The notes beneath the pieces are model-generated. The model saw only the letters and a list, made by a program, of their open reading frames with translations. It did not search any database and had not been told where the DNA came from. A program made the translations under genes and the position numbers. A stretch of DNA of 64,000 nt from Rhodocytophaga rosea (lineage in GTDB: Bacteria; Bacteroidota; Bacteroidia; Cytophagales; 172606-1): the NCBI RefSeq assembly GCF_010119975.1, contig NZ_CP048222.1:1199501-1263500 (forward strand), read 5' to 3'. Below, in pieces: positions 36,382-46,296 of this stretch; position 1 is the stretch's first letter; every line of letters begins with the position of its first letter.

Positions 36382-37647
36382 TTATTGTTTGGTGTAATCT
36401 ATCCTGAATTTACTTAGGTTAGGCTGGAAATTCTTTTTACGTCCCAGTTCATATTCATAGATTACTTTGCCCAGTGCAGCTAAAAACGGCTTTCCTACCG
36501 TTTCATATTCATATTGATCATCGTTGAAAATGCCATCTTCATTTACTAAGATAGTAGCTGTGAGCAGAAATTCAACATTATTTTTAAAATCTGCTACATA
36601 TGCATTGTCGGTAAGAAAACCATAAGCCCAGCCTGCTTTATTGAAAATACGGATGTGTGGAGGAAAATCTGTTTTAGTATTGCCATACAGGAAAAATTTG
36701 CCGTAACTTTTGTAATACTGCACACTGTCGTACACCGGACCCTGGCTTTCCTGCGGAAACATAGACATATATTTATATACAAACTGGTAATCTTCTTGCT
36801 TCAACTCAAACCGTTTCCTGGCTGGCACCGCTTCCGGGAAAAGTAAGGAACGCAAGATACCTTGTAAATTCTCTATGGAAATGTAATTCATGGCTGAAAA
36901 GTCCATGGGTTTATTCACCAGCTTTTCCTGTTGCAGGTATCCTTTTCCTTTTACAATAGTGGTGAGCTTGTTTGGAAATTCTTTCGGATTGAAAACCAGA
37001 GGTTGCTCATAGATAATTTTGTCGCCTGCATAAAACGTAAAAGGATTAGTATACCGGTCTTCTTCGGCTGTGCTGCCTACCTGCAAACGTTTCAAAAGCC
37101 TCAGGTCATTAAAACCTTTTTTATATAAATTTTCATTTATTTGCCCTTGCCCCATGAACTCAAACAAACGGTTATAGGCATCATTATCACTTACGAGCAG
37201 AATTTTTTTTATATAATGCGCAATGGAAGGCAATCCACTGAGAGAAGTAGAATCTACTGTTACCGCTACCTGCCGGTTATACGCACTATCAATGCGGAGA
37301 GTAGTTTCTTTGGTTAATCCGTTTATATTGAGTGTATTGATTTTTTCCAGGGCCAGCAATACAGCCGAAAGCTTTACAGTACTTGCCGGATAAAAATACT
37401 GAGTGGCATCTACCCGGTAACGGTGCTGCGTAAAAGCTGGTTTGTTTTTTTTATTGCGGTCGATCTGGGTATAGAGAATCTGAACTTCGTATTTAGCAGG
37501 ATCTTTGAGAATTCTGCTGAACAGTTCCGGATTAGAACGCAATAATACCTCTACCAGATTATTTGTATTCGTTTCGGTTGGCTGGGCAAAGGCAAGGGGC
37601 ATGTGCAATAGTAATAGAAAGAATATAGAGAGAAGGCGGTTGAACAT
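36382..37647 (-). CDS. exported class A beta-lactamase-like serine hydrolase
   Basis: A 421-residue protein with a signal peptide (to about residue 21, AFAQ). It has the serine penicillin-recognising motifs in order: STVK (Ser89-Lys92) in FYPASTVKLSAV, SDN (153-155) in LLVSDNDAYNRL, and a KAG triad (NKAGWAYGF) in place of the usual KTG. No clear omega-loop ExxLN motif is seen. It is longer than true class A beta-lactamases (~290 residues), so a peptidase or esterase role in the periplasm is more likely than resistance. It lies downstream of the PAP2-like gene, separated by a terminator. Confidence 0.85.
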   Translation of the reverse strand: MFNRLLSIFFLLLLHMPLAFAQPTETNTNNLVEVLLRSNPELFSRILKDPAKYEVQILYTQIDRNKKNKPAFTQHRYRVDATQYFYPASTVKLSAVLLALEKINTLNINGLTKETTLRIDSAYNRQVAVTVDSTSLSGLPSIAHYIKKILLVSDNDAYNRLFEFMGQGQINENLYKKGFNDLRLLKRLQVGSTAEEDRYTNPFTFYAGDKIIYEQPLVFNPKEFPNKLTTIVKGKGYLQQEKLVNKPMDFSAMNYISIENLQGILRSLLFPEAVPARKRFELKQEDYQFVYKYMSMFPQESQGPVYDSVQYYKSYGKFFLYGNTKTDFPPHIRIFNKAGWAYGFLTDNAYVADFKNNVEFLLTATILVNEDGIFNDDQYEYETVGKPFLAALGKVIYEYELGRKKNFQPNLSKFRIDYTKQ

Positions 37648-37722
37648 ACAGGAGTATTTTAAAGCAATTTAACTTTTTCCAGCGCAGTTCCTGTAGTACG
37701 CCTCTGCAAATTGCCTTTCATA

Positions 37723-37754
37723 AAAAAAGCTCCCTTAAGTAAAGGAGCTTTTTT
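37723..37754 (-). terminator. Rho-independent terminator of PAP2-like gene
   Basis: A perfect 11-bp stem AAAAAAGCTCC / GGAGCTTTTTT with a 10-base loop, located just after the stop of the minus-strand PAP2-like gene and before the serine hydrolase gene. Confidence 0.88.
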
Positions 37755-37797
37755 CTCTATCTATTAAACCGATATTACAACATGTCTTTCATTTTCA

Positions 37798-39372
37798 TTA
37801 CTGGGCTGAACCATCTGCTTTGCCTTTTTCTACGGCAAATGCAGCTATATTCTTTCCGCACTGCAAGCCTACTTCACAGTCGAAACGGTAATGAATAGAT
37901 CCATAAATCCTCGATACTGATGCCTCATTAGCCATGGCTTCTACCTTACTTTTCTCTTCCGGAAAAACATAAGACAACACCGTAGCGGCGGCTCCTGAAA
38001 AAGTAGAGTGGCCGGAAGTATACGATGGGAAGTTAGGCAAGCCGGTAGCTGTTTTGATAGTCGGGTCAATTTGCGAAGGACGAGGTAAATAAAACATATA
38101 TTTTACATCCCAGGTACAGATAGCCGCATCCGCCATGGCTGTATTCATTAAAGCAAGCGTTCGGGCAGTCCGCAATGGATTCATACGGTTTTTTACAATG
38201 ATATCACTTGCAATGGCATTCCAGTGACCTGGAGGGGTATACGTACCTACGCCATCTGCCCAGAAGGATACAATGCGAAACTGCTCTCTCGTGATATTTT
38301 CAGAGTAATTTTTTACTTCCTGTAACGCTTGTTTAAATTCAGCAGAGCTGGTAGCTGGTGGAGGCGAAGGACGTAATGCAACTACATCAGCATCCGTTAG
38401 CATCCAGGGCTTTACCTTGCCAAATGACATCAGTTGCGGTGGGCGGGCAGGTATTTCCTGGCTCATCCAGGGAATTTCGCCACGGGCTTTGGTTGCCTCT
38501 TCATAGGCTTTCCAGATGTCTTTATTGCCAGCGGCAGCTCCCATTCCATCGGCTTTGGCTCTGGCCATGATTTGCATAGCTACTTTACGTCCCAGTGAAT
38601 CTCCGGCGGCAAGATCACTCTTTACATTGGCACCAGCCCATAACCGGGAATTTTTGTGTTCAGCCGCTTTAGCATTCAGGTATTCCACTTCTCCCGGAAA
38701 CAACGCTTTTAGTATAGTCAATGAAGCGGCTGCAATTACAGCATCTTCTGAAGGATAAGAGGGCAAACTGGTTGAAGGAACTAAGGAGGTAATGCTGCCA
38801 TCTACCGTAGAAGGTGTAGGGCGGTTATGCTCATATTTATACTTCCAGGCGGCTACCAACGCATCGTATTGAGCTACAGTAAGCATAGCATAGGCCCTGG
38901 AAGCATAGGGCGGATTGGAAAAAGGAAATAATGGATAAACGGTTGGATTGGTAGCATCTGGTGCGGAATACGTACCATCCGGGTTACTGGCAGGTGCCAG
39001 ATTATACTTGGCCACCAGCTCCCGGGTAATTTCATTCCAGCGTAACACCGGGTTAGCTGCCCAGTATTGTACCGACTTCTTCATCTCATCAGTCAGATTA
39101 CCTTGCATGGATTTTACCTCTTGTAATTCAGCCTGGTATTCTGCTGTGGTAGTTGCTAGGGGTGCAGGTAAAGGTATGGCACTTGAACTGCTGAGGAGAA
39201 TTGGCTTCCAGCTACCTCCGGTTTCATCTATGCTTGCAGGCGCTGCCGGGGTAATGTCTGGTTCGGAAATGCTTTTATCACAACCTACTGATAACACAAC
39301 AAGGCTGCCTATCAGAGTGAATCCGGCAATGTATTTTTTAAAATATGTACAAGAAAAAGTAAGCATGTTCAT
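37798..39372 (-). CDS. PAP2/vanadium haloperoxidase-like lipoprotein with internal duplication
   Basis: A 524-residue lipoprotein (lipobox LSVGC). The C-terminal half has all three PAP2/vanadium haloperoxidase motifs: LPRPSQIDP, PSYTSGHSTFSGAA (His455) and SRIYGSIHYRFDCEVG (His494, Asp498). These residues bind phosphate or vanadate; members are acid phosphatases or haloperoxidases. The N-terminal half repeats the same layout (EYQAELQEVKSMQ.. versus EFKQALQEVKNYS..; HNRPTPSTVDG; LPSYPSEDAVIAAAS; SRLWAGANVKSD) but has lost the key residues: SGH is SED and the second His is Asn. So one active and one degenerate copy are fused. It acts in the periplasm or at the outer membrane. The outer-membrane barrel gene lies immediately upstream in the same direction. 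Confidence 0.88.
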   Translation of the reverse strand: MNMLTFSCTYFKKYIAGFTLIGSLVVLSVGCDKSISEPDITPAAPASIDETGGSWKPILLSSSSAIPLPAPLATTTAEYQAELQEVKSMQGNLTDEMKKSVQYWAANPVLRWNEITRELVAKYNLAPASNPDGTYSAPDATNPTVYPLFPFSNPPYASRAYAMLTVAQYDALVAAWKYKYEHNRPTPSTVDGSITSLVPSTSLPSYPSEDAVIAAASLTILKALFPGEVEYLNAKAAEHKNSRLWAGANVKSDLAAGDSLGRKVAMQIMARAKADGMGAAAGNKDIWKAYEEATKARGEIPWMSQEIPARPPQLMSFGKVKPWMLTDADVVALRPSPPPATSSAEFKQALQEVKNYSENITREQFRIVSFWADGVGTYTPPGHWNAIASDIIVKNRMNPLRTARTLALMNTAMADAAICTWDVKYMFYLPRPSQIDPTIKTATGLPNFPSYTSGHSTFSGAAATVLSYVFPEEKSKVEAMANEASVSRIYGSIHYRFDCEVGLQCGKNIAAFAVEKGKADGSAQ

Positions 39373-39426
39373 AAATAAGGAATAGAAATTCGATGTAAAG
39401 AGATTGTAATTGAGCGTTGAAAAATA

Positions 39427-40407
39427 TTACCAGGCATCAATGATATAAGAGATACCACCTGAAATACTGGTAGACTGGCCTACATTACGTCCGGCTACGG
39501 TATAGCCTACACTGGAAAGCACTGATAAATTTTTCATGAAAGGAAGGCGGTAAGTACCCATCACGCCTACTCTGGTTGCAATCATGCGGTTGGAAGGAAA
39601 AGGCATGTCGTTGCGGCGGATATCGGTGCCACCTAAGGTTTGCATATGGTCTATCCAGGCTTCGGCAATGAGTTCTTTTGAATAATACCCCGCTCTGGCA
39701 GAATAACTGGCTACATCTGGCATCCACACTTCATTGGTATTATACTGGCGGTCGGTGTAATAGGCATAGCGGTCTATTTTAATATTACTCCGCCGGATAT
39801 ACCCGGCTTGTAGGGTGGTAAAAATACCTGTTTTGTGTTTGTAATGTACAATACCTCTCAATGATCCTGTGGTAGATCGTAAACCAATAGACATAGGCAG
39901 GTAATCGGCTACATAGTTGCTGGCCGGGGTTGAGAAACCGAGTACAGTCATGGCGGAAAGTTTGCCTGCCAAGGCATCTTTCTCAAATGGTCTTACTTTT
40001 ACGGCTACTGAAGCATCTTGAAAACCTCGCCGGCCATTGAACGTACCTGCGCCCGTCTGCACAGAAACGTAAGGCAGCGAAGCCATTATATTCACATGTT
40101 TGGTAAGACCAGCTGCCGCCATTACTGACCCACTCTGGGTAGTAACCTTGCCAAGGTTAAAGTTTTCACGTTTTAACCCACCTTCCCAATATTCTTGCCA
40201 GCGGTCATGGGTGTACACAGCCATTACGCATACTTGACCTTTCGACATCATAAGTCCATCCGTAGGAGTCTGGGCAGATGTAACTGTCGTAGCGGATAAA
40301 AAAATTGCTGCGATGCTGCCAGTAAGGAAAAGAAATTGATGGATCTGTTTTTTAACTGAATGTTTTAAAAAAGTAGGCAGGCGATACAAGTAGTAAATTT
40401 TTCTCAT
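39427..40407 (-). CDS. outer-membrane beta-barrel protein (MetA-pathway transporter-like)
   Basis: A 326-residue protein from ATG 40407 (a TTG at 40413 would add two residues). A long basic N-region is followed by a signal sequence FLFLTGSIAAIFLSATTVTSAQ. The mature part is rich in alternating aromatic/small residues of transmembrane beta strands and ends in an aromatic residue (SYIIDAW), typical for BAM-dependent barrels. The layout resembles the Phenol_MetA_deg/transporter family. It precedes the PAP2-like lipoprotein gene by ~50 bases in the same direction, so the two probably form an operon. Substrate unknown. Confidence 0.7.
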   Translation of the reverse strand: MRKIYYLYRLPTFLKHSVKKQIHQFLFLTGSIAAIFLSATTVTSAQTPTDGLMMSKGQVCVMAVYTHDRWQEYWEGGLKRENFNLGKVTTQSGSVMAAAGLTKHVNIMASLPYVSVQTGAGTFNGRRGFQDASVAVKVRPFEKDALAGKLSAMTVLGFSTPASNYVADYLPMSIGLRSTTGSLRGIVHYKHKTGIFTTLQAGYIRRSNIKIDRYAYYTDRQYNTNEVWMPDVASYSARAGYYSKELIAEAWIDHMQTLGGTDIRRNDMPFPSNRMIATRVGVMGTYRLPFMKNLSVLSSVGYTVAGRNVGQSTSISGGISYIIDAW

Positions 40408-41310
40408 AAACAAAAGTTCAGGTAAACTATAGAATTAGAATGTCTGGAAGTTACACAGATAGTTGCTAATAAGTGGAAATACTACTCGAAATGCATAAAA
40501 TCAAATGTGAAATAACCGAGAAATTATGTGAATAATATAGGAGGCAATTTACAACCAAATTTTATTTTCATTCGTATAAGGCAAAAATTCCTAAGAAGTA
40601 GCTGTGAAGGCTGTTTTTTCAGAGGAATTAATAAATATATTCTGCAATAACTTAGGGTAATCCGTATATCATCAGCATACATATACAGACTATATTTACT
40701 TAACCCGGTATCTCAATCATCTAAAAACCCATTCATCAGAAGTCTGTTGATCCGGATATTTTCTTTCTAAGTGAACTGCTAATTTTTGTCCTGAAGTGCT
40801 TCAAACAAGTACTATAATCTTAGTTTCACTAGGCAGGCTTGTAAGTAATAGGGCAGAAACAATAAACACCAGCCACAGAATACAAGCAGATTTATTTTCA
40901 AAGCGTGTTGATCACAACAGATACACTCCGCTGTATTTGTAAAATTATGTTCAATCTATAGGGGAATGATTGGTAGAAATTAAGTCTAAATGACTGATAA
41001 AACGGGCTATTAAGCTCTGATACATCAACAGCAGAATTCAATAACGTATATCATGCTTCCCATCTATAAAAAGGCCATTCAGGTTCTAATTTGTAGCTGT
41101 AACAGACAATATTCGGAGTATGATAATGCCCCTAATTTATTTGTATGATCTTATGATTATCCCTTTCTTGGGAATGATTTTTGTGAAAACATAAGTTATT
41201 TGCCTGCGATATACATCCCAACCAGCCTTAAACTTACCTGAATGTTCTAATTACTTTTCAGCTGATAACTGAATTTATCAGACACGCTCTTTATTGATCA
41301 AATATTTCTT
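40408..41310. other. long AT-rich intergenic region
   Basis: About 900 bases between divergent genes. I find no reading frame with protein-like features, no tRNA and no clear hairpin. It should contain promoters for the barrel protein (minus) and the glycosyltransferase (plus); nothing more can be supported. Confidence 0.5.
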
Positions 41311-42561
41311 ATGAATACAAAGATTTATTTAAAAAAAATTTACAAAAAAATATTCGACGTAAGTACTAAAATTATTCCCTATCAAACCTATTACCGCCCT
41401 AATGGATTTTACTGGTCGGTAAATGATGAGAATAGCCTGCTTGCTTCAGAAGAGGCTACCTATACAGAAGCATTTCCCAGATCAACTCCTGACATAGAAT
41501 TCAACGATCCTTATTATAAATTGTGTACAACAGGGTTGGAACCTGAGCTGGTGGCCTCTATTCCGGCTGCTTTTATTGTAAAAATTCCTCAGGGAAGATT
41601 GCAGCAAAATATGCTGGGCGTAGATATATCAGTTATTTCGAAAAATAATAAACTCATTGGGGAAATATCTTATCAATATGTGCGCTCTAATGTGGCTGCT
41701 CCTATTTATGAGCATGATATTTTACGGCAAAAACTCTTTCTTACTCCCAAACGGTACAAGGGTACTGTATTCTCCATGCTTTCCGGCGACGTAGCCAGTA
41801 GTAATATTTTTCACTGGTTGTATGATGCCTTACCCAGGTTATATATCTTAAAGGAAAGTGGACTTCTTAATACAGTAGACTGGTTTTTAATGCCTGTTTT
41901 AAAACACAAATACCATAAAGAGTCTTTACGAATCCTGGGTATAGATCTTAACAAAATTATTGAGTGCAGCGAGTATATACACCTGCAGGCTGATACTTTA
42001 CTCATTACTTCACCTGTGCGTCACAAAGGAATTACGCCAAACTGGGTATGCAAAGCTCACCATAAATACTTTGTAACAGATTTGGCAACCCAGGAGGCAG
42101 ATTATCCTCCATTGGTATATATCCGCAGAGGAGATTCCAGTATACGTCAGATTACCAATGAAGGGCAACTGATGGCTATGCTTGAAAAGAAGGGCTTTAA
42201 ATCGTATCTGTTAAGCCAGTTGCCGTTTGCAGAGCAAGTGAAATTATTTTCGAATGCCAAAGTAATTGTGGCTGCTCATGGGGCAGGCTTAGCTAACCTG
42301 GCTTTCTGCAAGGAAGGAACTGCCTTGATTGAATTATTTGCTCCCGGCTATATAAAACCTACCTACCAGGTCATCTCTAAAAAATCAGGTATAGATTATA
42401 CCTATATGATCTGTAAGGCTGCTTCTGATAATACTCCAGCTTCAATGGTAGAAGCAATGAATCAGAATATGGTTGTGGATGTAGAAGAAGTAAGCAAGCA
42501 GCTTTTTGCAGTTATGCAGAGAGTAGGCAAGCTTACATCGCTGGCTATTCCGCATCCTTAA
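41311..42561 (+). CDS. GT61-family glycosyltransferase (DUF563)
   Basis: A 416-residue soluble protein. The HWLYDALPRLYIL block and the C-terminal VYIRRGDSSIRQITNEGQLMAMLEKKGF..AKVIVAAHGAGLANLAFCKEGTALIELFAP block are the hallmarks of glycosyltransferase family 61 (DUF563), which moves sugars such as xylose or GlcNAc from nucleotide donors. No signal peptide or membrane helix is present. In bacteria these genes usually belong to capsule or O-antigen clusters, but this one stands alone. A terminator follows. Confidence 0.88.
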   Translation: MNTKIYLKKIYKKIFDVSTKIIPYQTYYRPNGFYWSVNDENSLLASEEATYTEAFPRSTPDIEFNDPYYKLCTTGLEPELVASIPAAFIVKIPQGRLQQNMLGVDISVISKNNKLIGEISYQYVRSNVAAPIYEHDILRQKLFLTPKRYKGTVFSMLSGDVASSNIFHWLYDALPRLYILKESGLLNTVDWFLMPVLKHKYHKESLRILGIDLNKIIECSEYIHLQADTLLITSPVRHKGITPNWVCKAHHKYFVTDLATQEADYPPLVYIRRGDSSIRQITNEGQLMAMLEKKGFKSYLLSQLPFAEQVKLFSNAKVIVAAHGAGLANLAFCKEGTALIELFAPGYIKPTYQVISKKSGIDYTYMICKAASDNTPASMVEAMNQNMVVDVEEVSKQLFAVMQRVGKLTSLAIPHP

Positions 42562-43180
42562 ATTTCAGCTATACTACTTGATACCTGAACTCCGGTTATC
42601 AGTCACCGAATATACTTTTATACAAAGCTCAGAGCTACTTTCTGGGCTTTATTATTTTCAGATTACCTCATCCATAACCGGAATAACAGCGGACATTGTC
42701 AGGTAAATGCAGCATCCAATCCTGTTAATCAATCAATCTTACTGATGCTCATGGAAAATTGTTAAGTTTTGTTTTCTATTAGCTATAAGTATATGCACAA
42801 ATAGCCAGCTCAACCAAGCAATATCTGGATCACCTTGCGATGATTATAGGTGGAAAATTAAAAACAGACAAGCCTTTATATTATCTTCCATCTGGCAGGT
42901 GTACGATGCTATTCCTATCAAACTTGATAAAGTTGATCCATTGTTTATCCAAGCCATGTATATTAGTTATCAACCTGAAACCACAAAAATATATTCAGCA
43001 ATAAGTGCCAATCTCATGAAAATAAATTTGTAATGATTTAAAGTAAATGAAAAATTATCTTTTAACTTTGAATTACAAAGTACTTTTAAATAGTATAGAT
43101 ATACAATTGCCCAACAAAAAGTTCTAAGTGCATATTTACATTTCTTAATTCAGAGTACTTTTTTATAACAACTTTCTCAA
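42562..43180. other. intergenic region with terminator
   Basis: About 620 AT-rich bases. A terminator-like hairpin lies near the start (42624-42654). The rest shows no convincing gene or RNA; promoter elements for the DUF4173 gene must lie toward the right end. Confidence 0.4.
42624..42654 (+). terminator. Rho-independent terminator of GT61 gene
   Basis: AAAGCTCAGA (42624-42633) pairs with TCTGGGCTTT (42641-42650) with one G-U pair and a 7-base loop, followed by a T-rich tail (ATTATTTT). Confidence 0.7.
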
Positions 43181-44608
43181 ATGAAAAAAGATAACATTCT
43201 TCTACTAGTAGCAGTGCTTGCATACAGTTATTTATTTTATCAGCAATATGCAGCCCTTAATGTGCTTATTTTTAACCTTCTGCTGATAGGTTGTCAGTTA
43301 GTGATTCAGCCGGCGCTGCGGCAGGAAAAAACCTGGCTTTGGGTAGCTATTTGTTCACTTATTACTTCCATCAATCTGGTCTGGCATAATAGCAGTATAG
43401 CCTTTATAGCCCATATTTTCTCTCTGGTTGTACTGGCAGGAATACGTTTGTATCCAAACTCGTCTTTATTAGTATCAGCTTTTAATGCAGTATATTCTCT
43501 GATTGGTTCGTTGATATTTTCAGTCATTGAGTCTATAAAGCCTGGAAGAGTTGAAACTTCCCGTTCCTGGGTTAGTTCGGCTTTTTCTCTGAAACTGATG
43601 GTTCCTCCTGCCCTTACGGTTGTATTTTTCTTTATCTACCGAATTGCTAACCCGGCGTTTGCCGCTATTACCGATAGAATGCTGGATGGATGGCCATCCG
43701 GGGCCTGGATTCTATTCACTTTTCTGGGATTCGTTCTTTTGTTTAGTTTCTTTTACCCAATCGCCATAGAAGAGATAGTCAATCAGGATTTGTCCACACC
43801 AGATGGATTGAGCCGGAAAAGAAGCCGGATGAGGCGGATATTTAAACTTCCAGCCTTAAAAACGGAATACCAGTTAAGCTGGCTTTCGTTTGCTTTATTA
43901 AATGGGCTTGTATTATTTGTAAATCTGACGGATGCTTACTATTTGCTCATTGCCAGGACTTTACCGGAAGGTGTGATCTATTCGGAATATGTACATCAGG
44001 GGATATATTCATTGATCTTTTCTATTATACTGGCCATTTCAGTTATTCTATACTTTTTCAGAGGAAATCTAAATTTTTATCAGAACAACCGGCCTCTTAA
44101 AGTTCTGGCATATGGATGGATTATTCAGAATTTCTTTCTGGTGGTAGCAGCTGCCATCAAAACCAGCCTGTATGTATCACAATATGGTCTTACACATAAA
44201 CGCATCGGGGTTTTTATATATTTATTGCTCACCGTAATAGGCTTATGTATTACGTATATTAAAATCTACGTCTGTAAAAATAACTGGTTTATCTTCCGGA
44301 AAACCAGCTGGGCATTTTATGCGGTGTTTGTTGTGGCTACATTCGTTAACTGGAACCGGATCATTACAGATCATAACCTTTCGCATGTAAATAAGCTACA
44401 AGATGTGGACATCAATTATCTGATAACATTACCGGATTCCAATACTGATCAGTTGATGGTATTCTTGCAGGGTTCTCCGGAAAAATTAACAAGAGACCAG
44501 CAGGTCGAGATTAGCAGAAAAAAGGCACTATTTTTAAACAGACATCGTGAAACAGAATGGCAATCCTGGAATTACGATGATATGCGCTTAGCCCAGGCAT
44601 TAAAATAA
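43181..44608 (+). CDS. DUF4173-family membrane protein
   Basis: A 475-residue integral membrane protein with about eleven to twelve hydrophobic helices covering residues 1-405. The NLTDAYYLLIARTLPEGVIYSEYVHQGIYSLIFSIILAI stretch is characteristic of the DUF4173/DUF4153 family. The last ~70 residues are soluble and may face the cytoplasm. Family function is unknown. A 16-bp hairpin directly after the gene separates it from the convergent CHASE3-GAF gene. Confidence 0.8.
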   Translation: MKKDNILLLVAVLAYSYLFYQQYAALNVLIFNLLLIGCQLVIQPALRQEKTWLWVAICSLITSINLVWHNSSIAFIAHIFSLVVLAGIRLYPNSSLLVSAFNAVYSLIGSLIFSVIESIKPGRVETSRSWVSSAFSLKLMVPPALTVVFFFIYRIANPAFAAITDRMLDGWPSGAWILFTFLGFVLLFSFFYPIAIEEIVNQDLSTPDGLSRKRSRMRRIFKLPALKTEYQLSWLSFALLNGLVLFVNLTDAYYLLIARTLPEGVIYSEYVHQGIYSLIFSIILAISVILYFFRGNLNFYQNNRPLKVLAYGWIIQNFFLVVAAAIKTSLYVSQYGLTHKRIGVFIYLLLTVIGLCITYIKIYVCKNNWFIFRKTSWAFYAVFVVATFVNWNRIITDHNLSHVNKLQDVDINYLITLPDSNTDQLMVFLQGSPEKLTRDQQVEISRKKALFLNRHRETEWQSWNYDDMRLAQALK

Positions 44609-44613
44609 ATAAT

Positions 44614-44656
44614 TTCTGCAAACAGCTACCTTAAATTTACGTAGCTGTTTGCAGAA
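44614..44656. terminator. hairpin between convergent genes
   Basis: A perfect 16-bp stem (TTCTGCAAACAGCTAC at 44614-44629 and GTAGCTGTTTGCAGAA at 44641-44656) with an 11-base loop, 5 bases after the DUF4173 stop. There is no long T tract, so it may act as a mixed terminator or an mRNA 3' end stabiliser in both directions. Confidence 0.75.
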
Positions 44657-44715
44657 TGATAAAGAATGGTGGGATGAATAACTAACTCACAAAGCATCTC
44701 CAGCCGGACAAAAAG

Positions 44716-46296
44716 CTAGCCCTGCGAAAGCTCTGACTGCCTTTTTTCAAGCTCTTTTTCCTTGCGGTGCATTTCTTCCTGGGTAGCCTCTATCTCTTCC
44801 ATATTTTGCCGCAATTCCTCTTCCTGTGCCCGCATCTGTTCTGTTTGTTGTTTAAACTGTTCCAACAGGTGATGATTGCGTTCACTATTCTTTACAGATA
44901 CTAACGTGGAAGCTGTAATTTCTCCTACCTTTTCCAGCCACTCCACTTGATAAGGCTCAAATTTTTCAAAGGATGCTAACTCAATAACAGCCTGTACCTG
45001 GCCATTGTACTGCATAGGCACCAGCAATATACAGGTAGGGGTAGCATCGCCTAATCCGGAAGTAATTGCCGTATAATCCTGAGGCACTTCTGTAAGCAGA
45101 ATGGTATCGCCTTCCCGGTACGCCTGGCCAACCAGACCTTCACCCGGCAATACTCGTTTTGTTACATATTTTTTCCGGTTAAACGCATAACATGCCATGA
45201 GTTCCAGATATGCCTGCTCGTCATCTTCCCGCAGCAGAAATAATCCCGCTTGCTGCGCTTTTAAATACTTAACAGCAAATATTACGATCTGTTCGCAGAG
45301 TTCCTGCAAATGGTGCTGGTGAGAACGTACAATCTCGGAAAAACGAGCTACTCCTTCGGTGCTCCATAACCGCTTCTCATCCTCCTGCTTTAAGTGTATC
45401 ATTTTTTCACGCATCTGCACCAGTTCCCCAGCCAGATTTGTCTGGTTCAAGGAACCATTAGCTTCAGTTAATCCCTCCCATTCCACCTGATAGTTGCCCT
45501 TAGACATGTGATTAATAAAACCGGCTGCTTTTTTAAAGTTGATGATGGAATTGTTTATCACTTCTCTTTCTGTGAAAACCTGTGATAAATGGCCTGGATT
45601 AAACAGGTAAGCATGGTTATTTTCTTCCAGTTCTTTAAATAACTGCCTGCGTTCCCTGGCATCTCTGCGGATACGTACGATCATAAACAACAGCGTAGGA
45701 AGAACAATAAGTATCAACAGCACCTGCAGGTAGGCGGTCCGGATATTTGAGTCCTGGTAGTCTGTAACAGCAATCATGTAAAGCTGATCTTCAAAAGCAG
45801 CCAGTTTCCGGGTAGACTTGTCATAAAGCATCCATATGTCTTTGCCTCTGTCTTTTTTCAATTCCAGAGTAAACAGACTCATACTGTCTTGCCTGGCTAG
45901 TTCTACCATCTGGTCACTTACTTTTACATATTCGTCATAGGCAGTCCCGATAGAAGCTACTTCATTTTTGTGGGGATAATTCTGCACAGTTAACAATGAA
46001 TCCAGACTTTTAAAGTACCCGGGATATTTTACAATAGCTTCTTTATACGGACTTAGTAAGGCTTCATCTTTGGTGAGCGCAAAACCGCGCAGTCCTATAT
46101 CAAAATTCCGGATGATATCATCCCAGATAAGACTATTCAGCTTTTTAGCCTGATCAGTCTGAGATTTAATAGCAGCCATTCTTTCAGCAATGCGTTGGTT
46201 ATAAAATATTAAGCCAGCATTGCCGGTAACCAGCAGAATAATTAAAAAAGCGGAAAAGACGACTATATTATCTTTAATTCGATGAATGATGTTCAT
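44716..46296 (-). CDS. CHASE3-GAF signalling protein without kinase domain
   Basis: A 526-residue protein with a first membrane helix (about 12-32), an extracytoplasmic CHASE3 helical domain (~40-185; KKLNSLIWDDIIRNFDIGLRGFALTKDEALLSPY), a second helix (~190-208), a HAMP-like linker, a GAF domain (~310-465; HHLQELCEQIVIFAVKYLKAQQAGLFLL..GLVGQAYREGDTI) and a final coiled coil very rich in Glu/Gln. No histidine kinase, cyclase or HTH domain follows, so output must be by protein-protein contact. Bacteroidota often fuse this layout to a kinase; here the kinase appears to be absent and not frameshifted away. Confidence 0.85.
   Translation of the reverse strand: MNIIHRIKDNIVVFSAFLIILLVTGNAGLIFYNQRIAERMAAIKSQTDQAKKLNSLIWDDIIRNFDIGLRGFALTKDEALLSPYKEAIVKYPGYFKSLDSLLTVQNYPHKNEVASIGTAYDEYVKVSDQMVELARQDSMSLFTLELKKDRGKDIWMLYDKSTRKLAAFEDQLYMIAVTDYQDSNIRTAYLQVLLILIVLPTLLFMIVRIRRDARERRQLFKELEENNHAYLFNPGHLSQVFTEREVINNSIINFKKAAGFINHMSKGNYQVEWEGLTEANGSLNQTNLAGELVQMREKMIHLKQEDEKRLWSTEGVARFSEIVRSHQHHLQELCEQIVIFAVKYLKAQQAGLFLLREDDEQAYLELMACYAFNRKKYVTKRVLPGEGLVGQAYREGDTILLTEVPQDYTAITSGLGDATPTCILLVPMQYNGQVQAVIELASFEKFEPYQVEWLEKVGEITASTLVSVKNSERNHHLLEQFKQQTEQMRAQEEELRQNMEEIEATQEEMHRKEKELEKRQSELSQG

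Noticed and set aside
36382-37647. Acquired beta-lactamase resistance gene
   Set aside because: The protein is far longer than class A enzymes, has KAG in place of KTG and no clear omega-loop motif, so only a family-level serine hydrolase call is justified.
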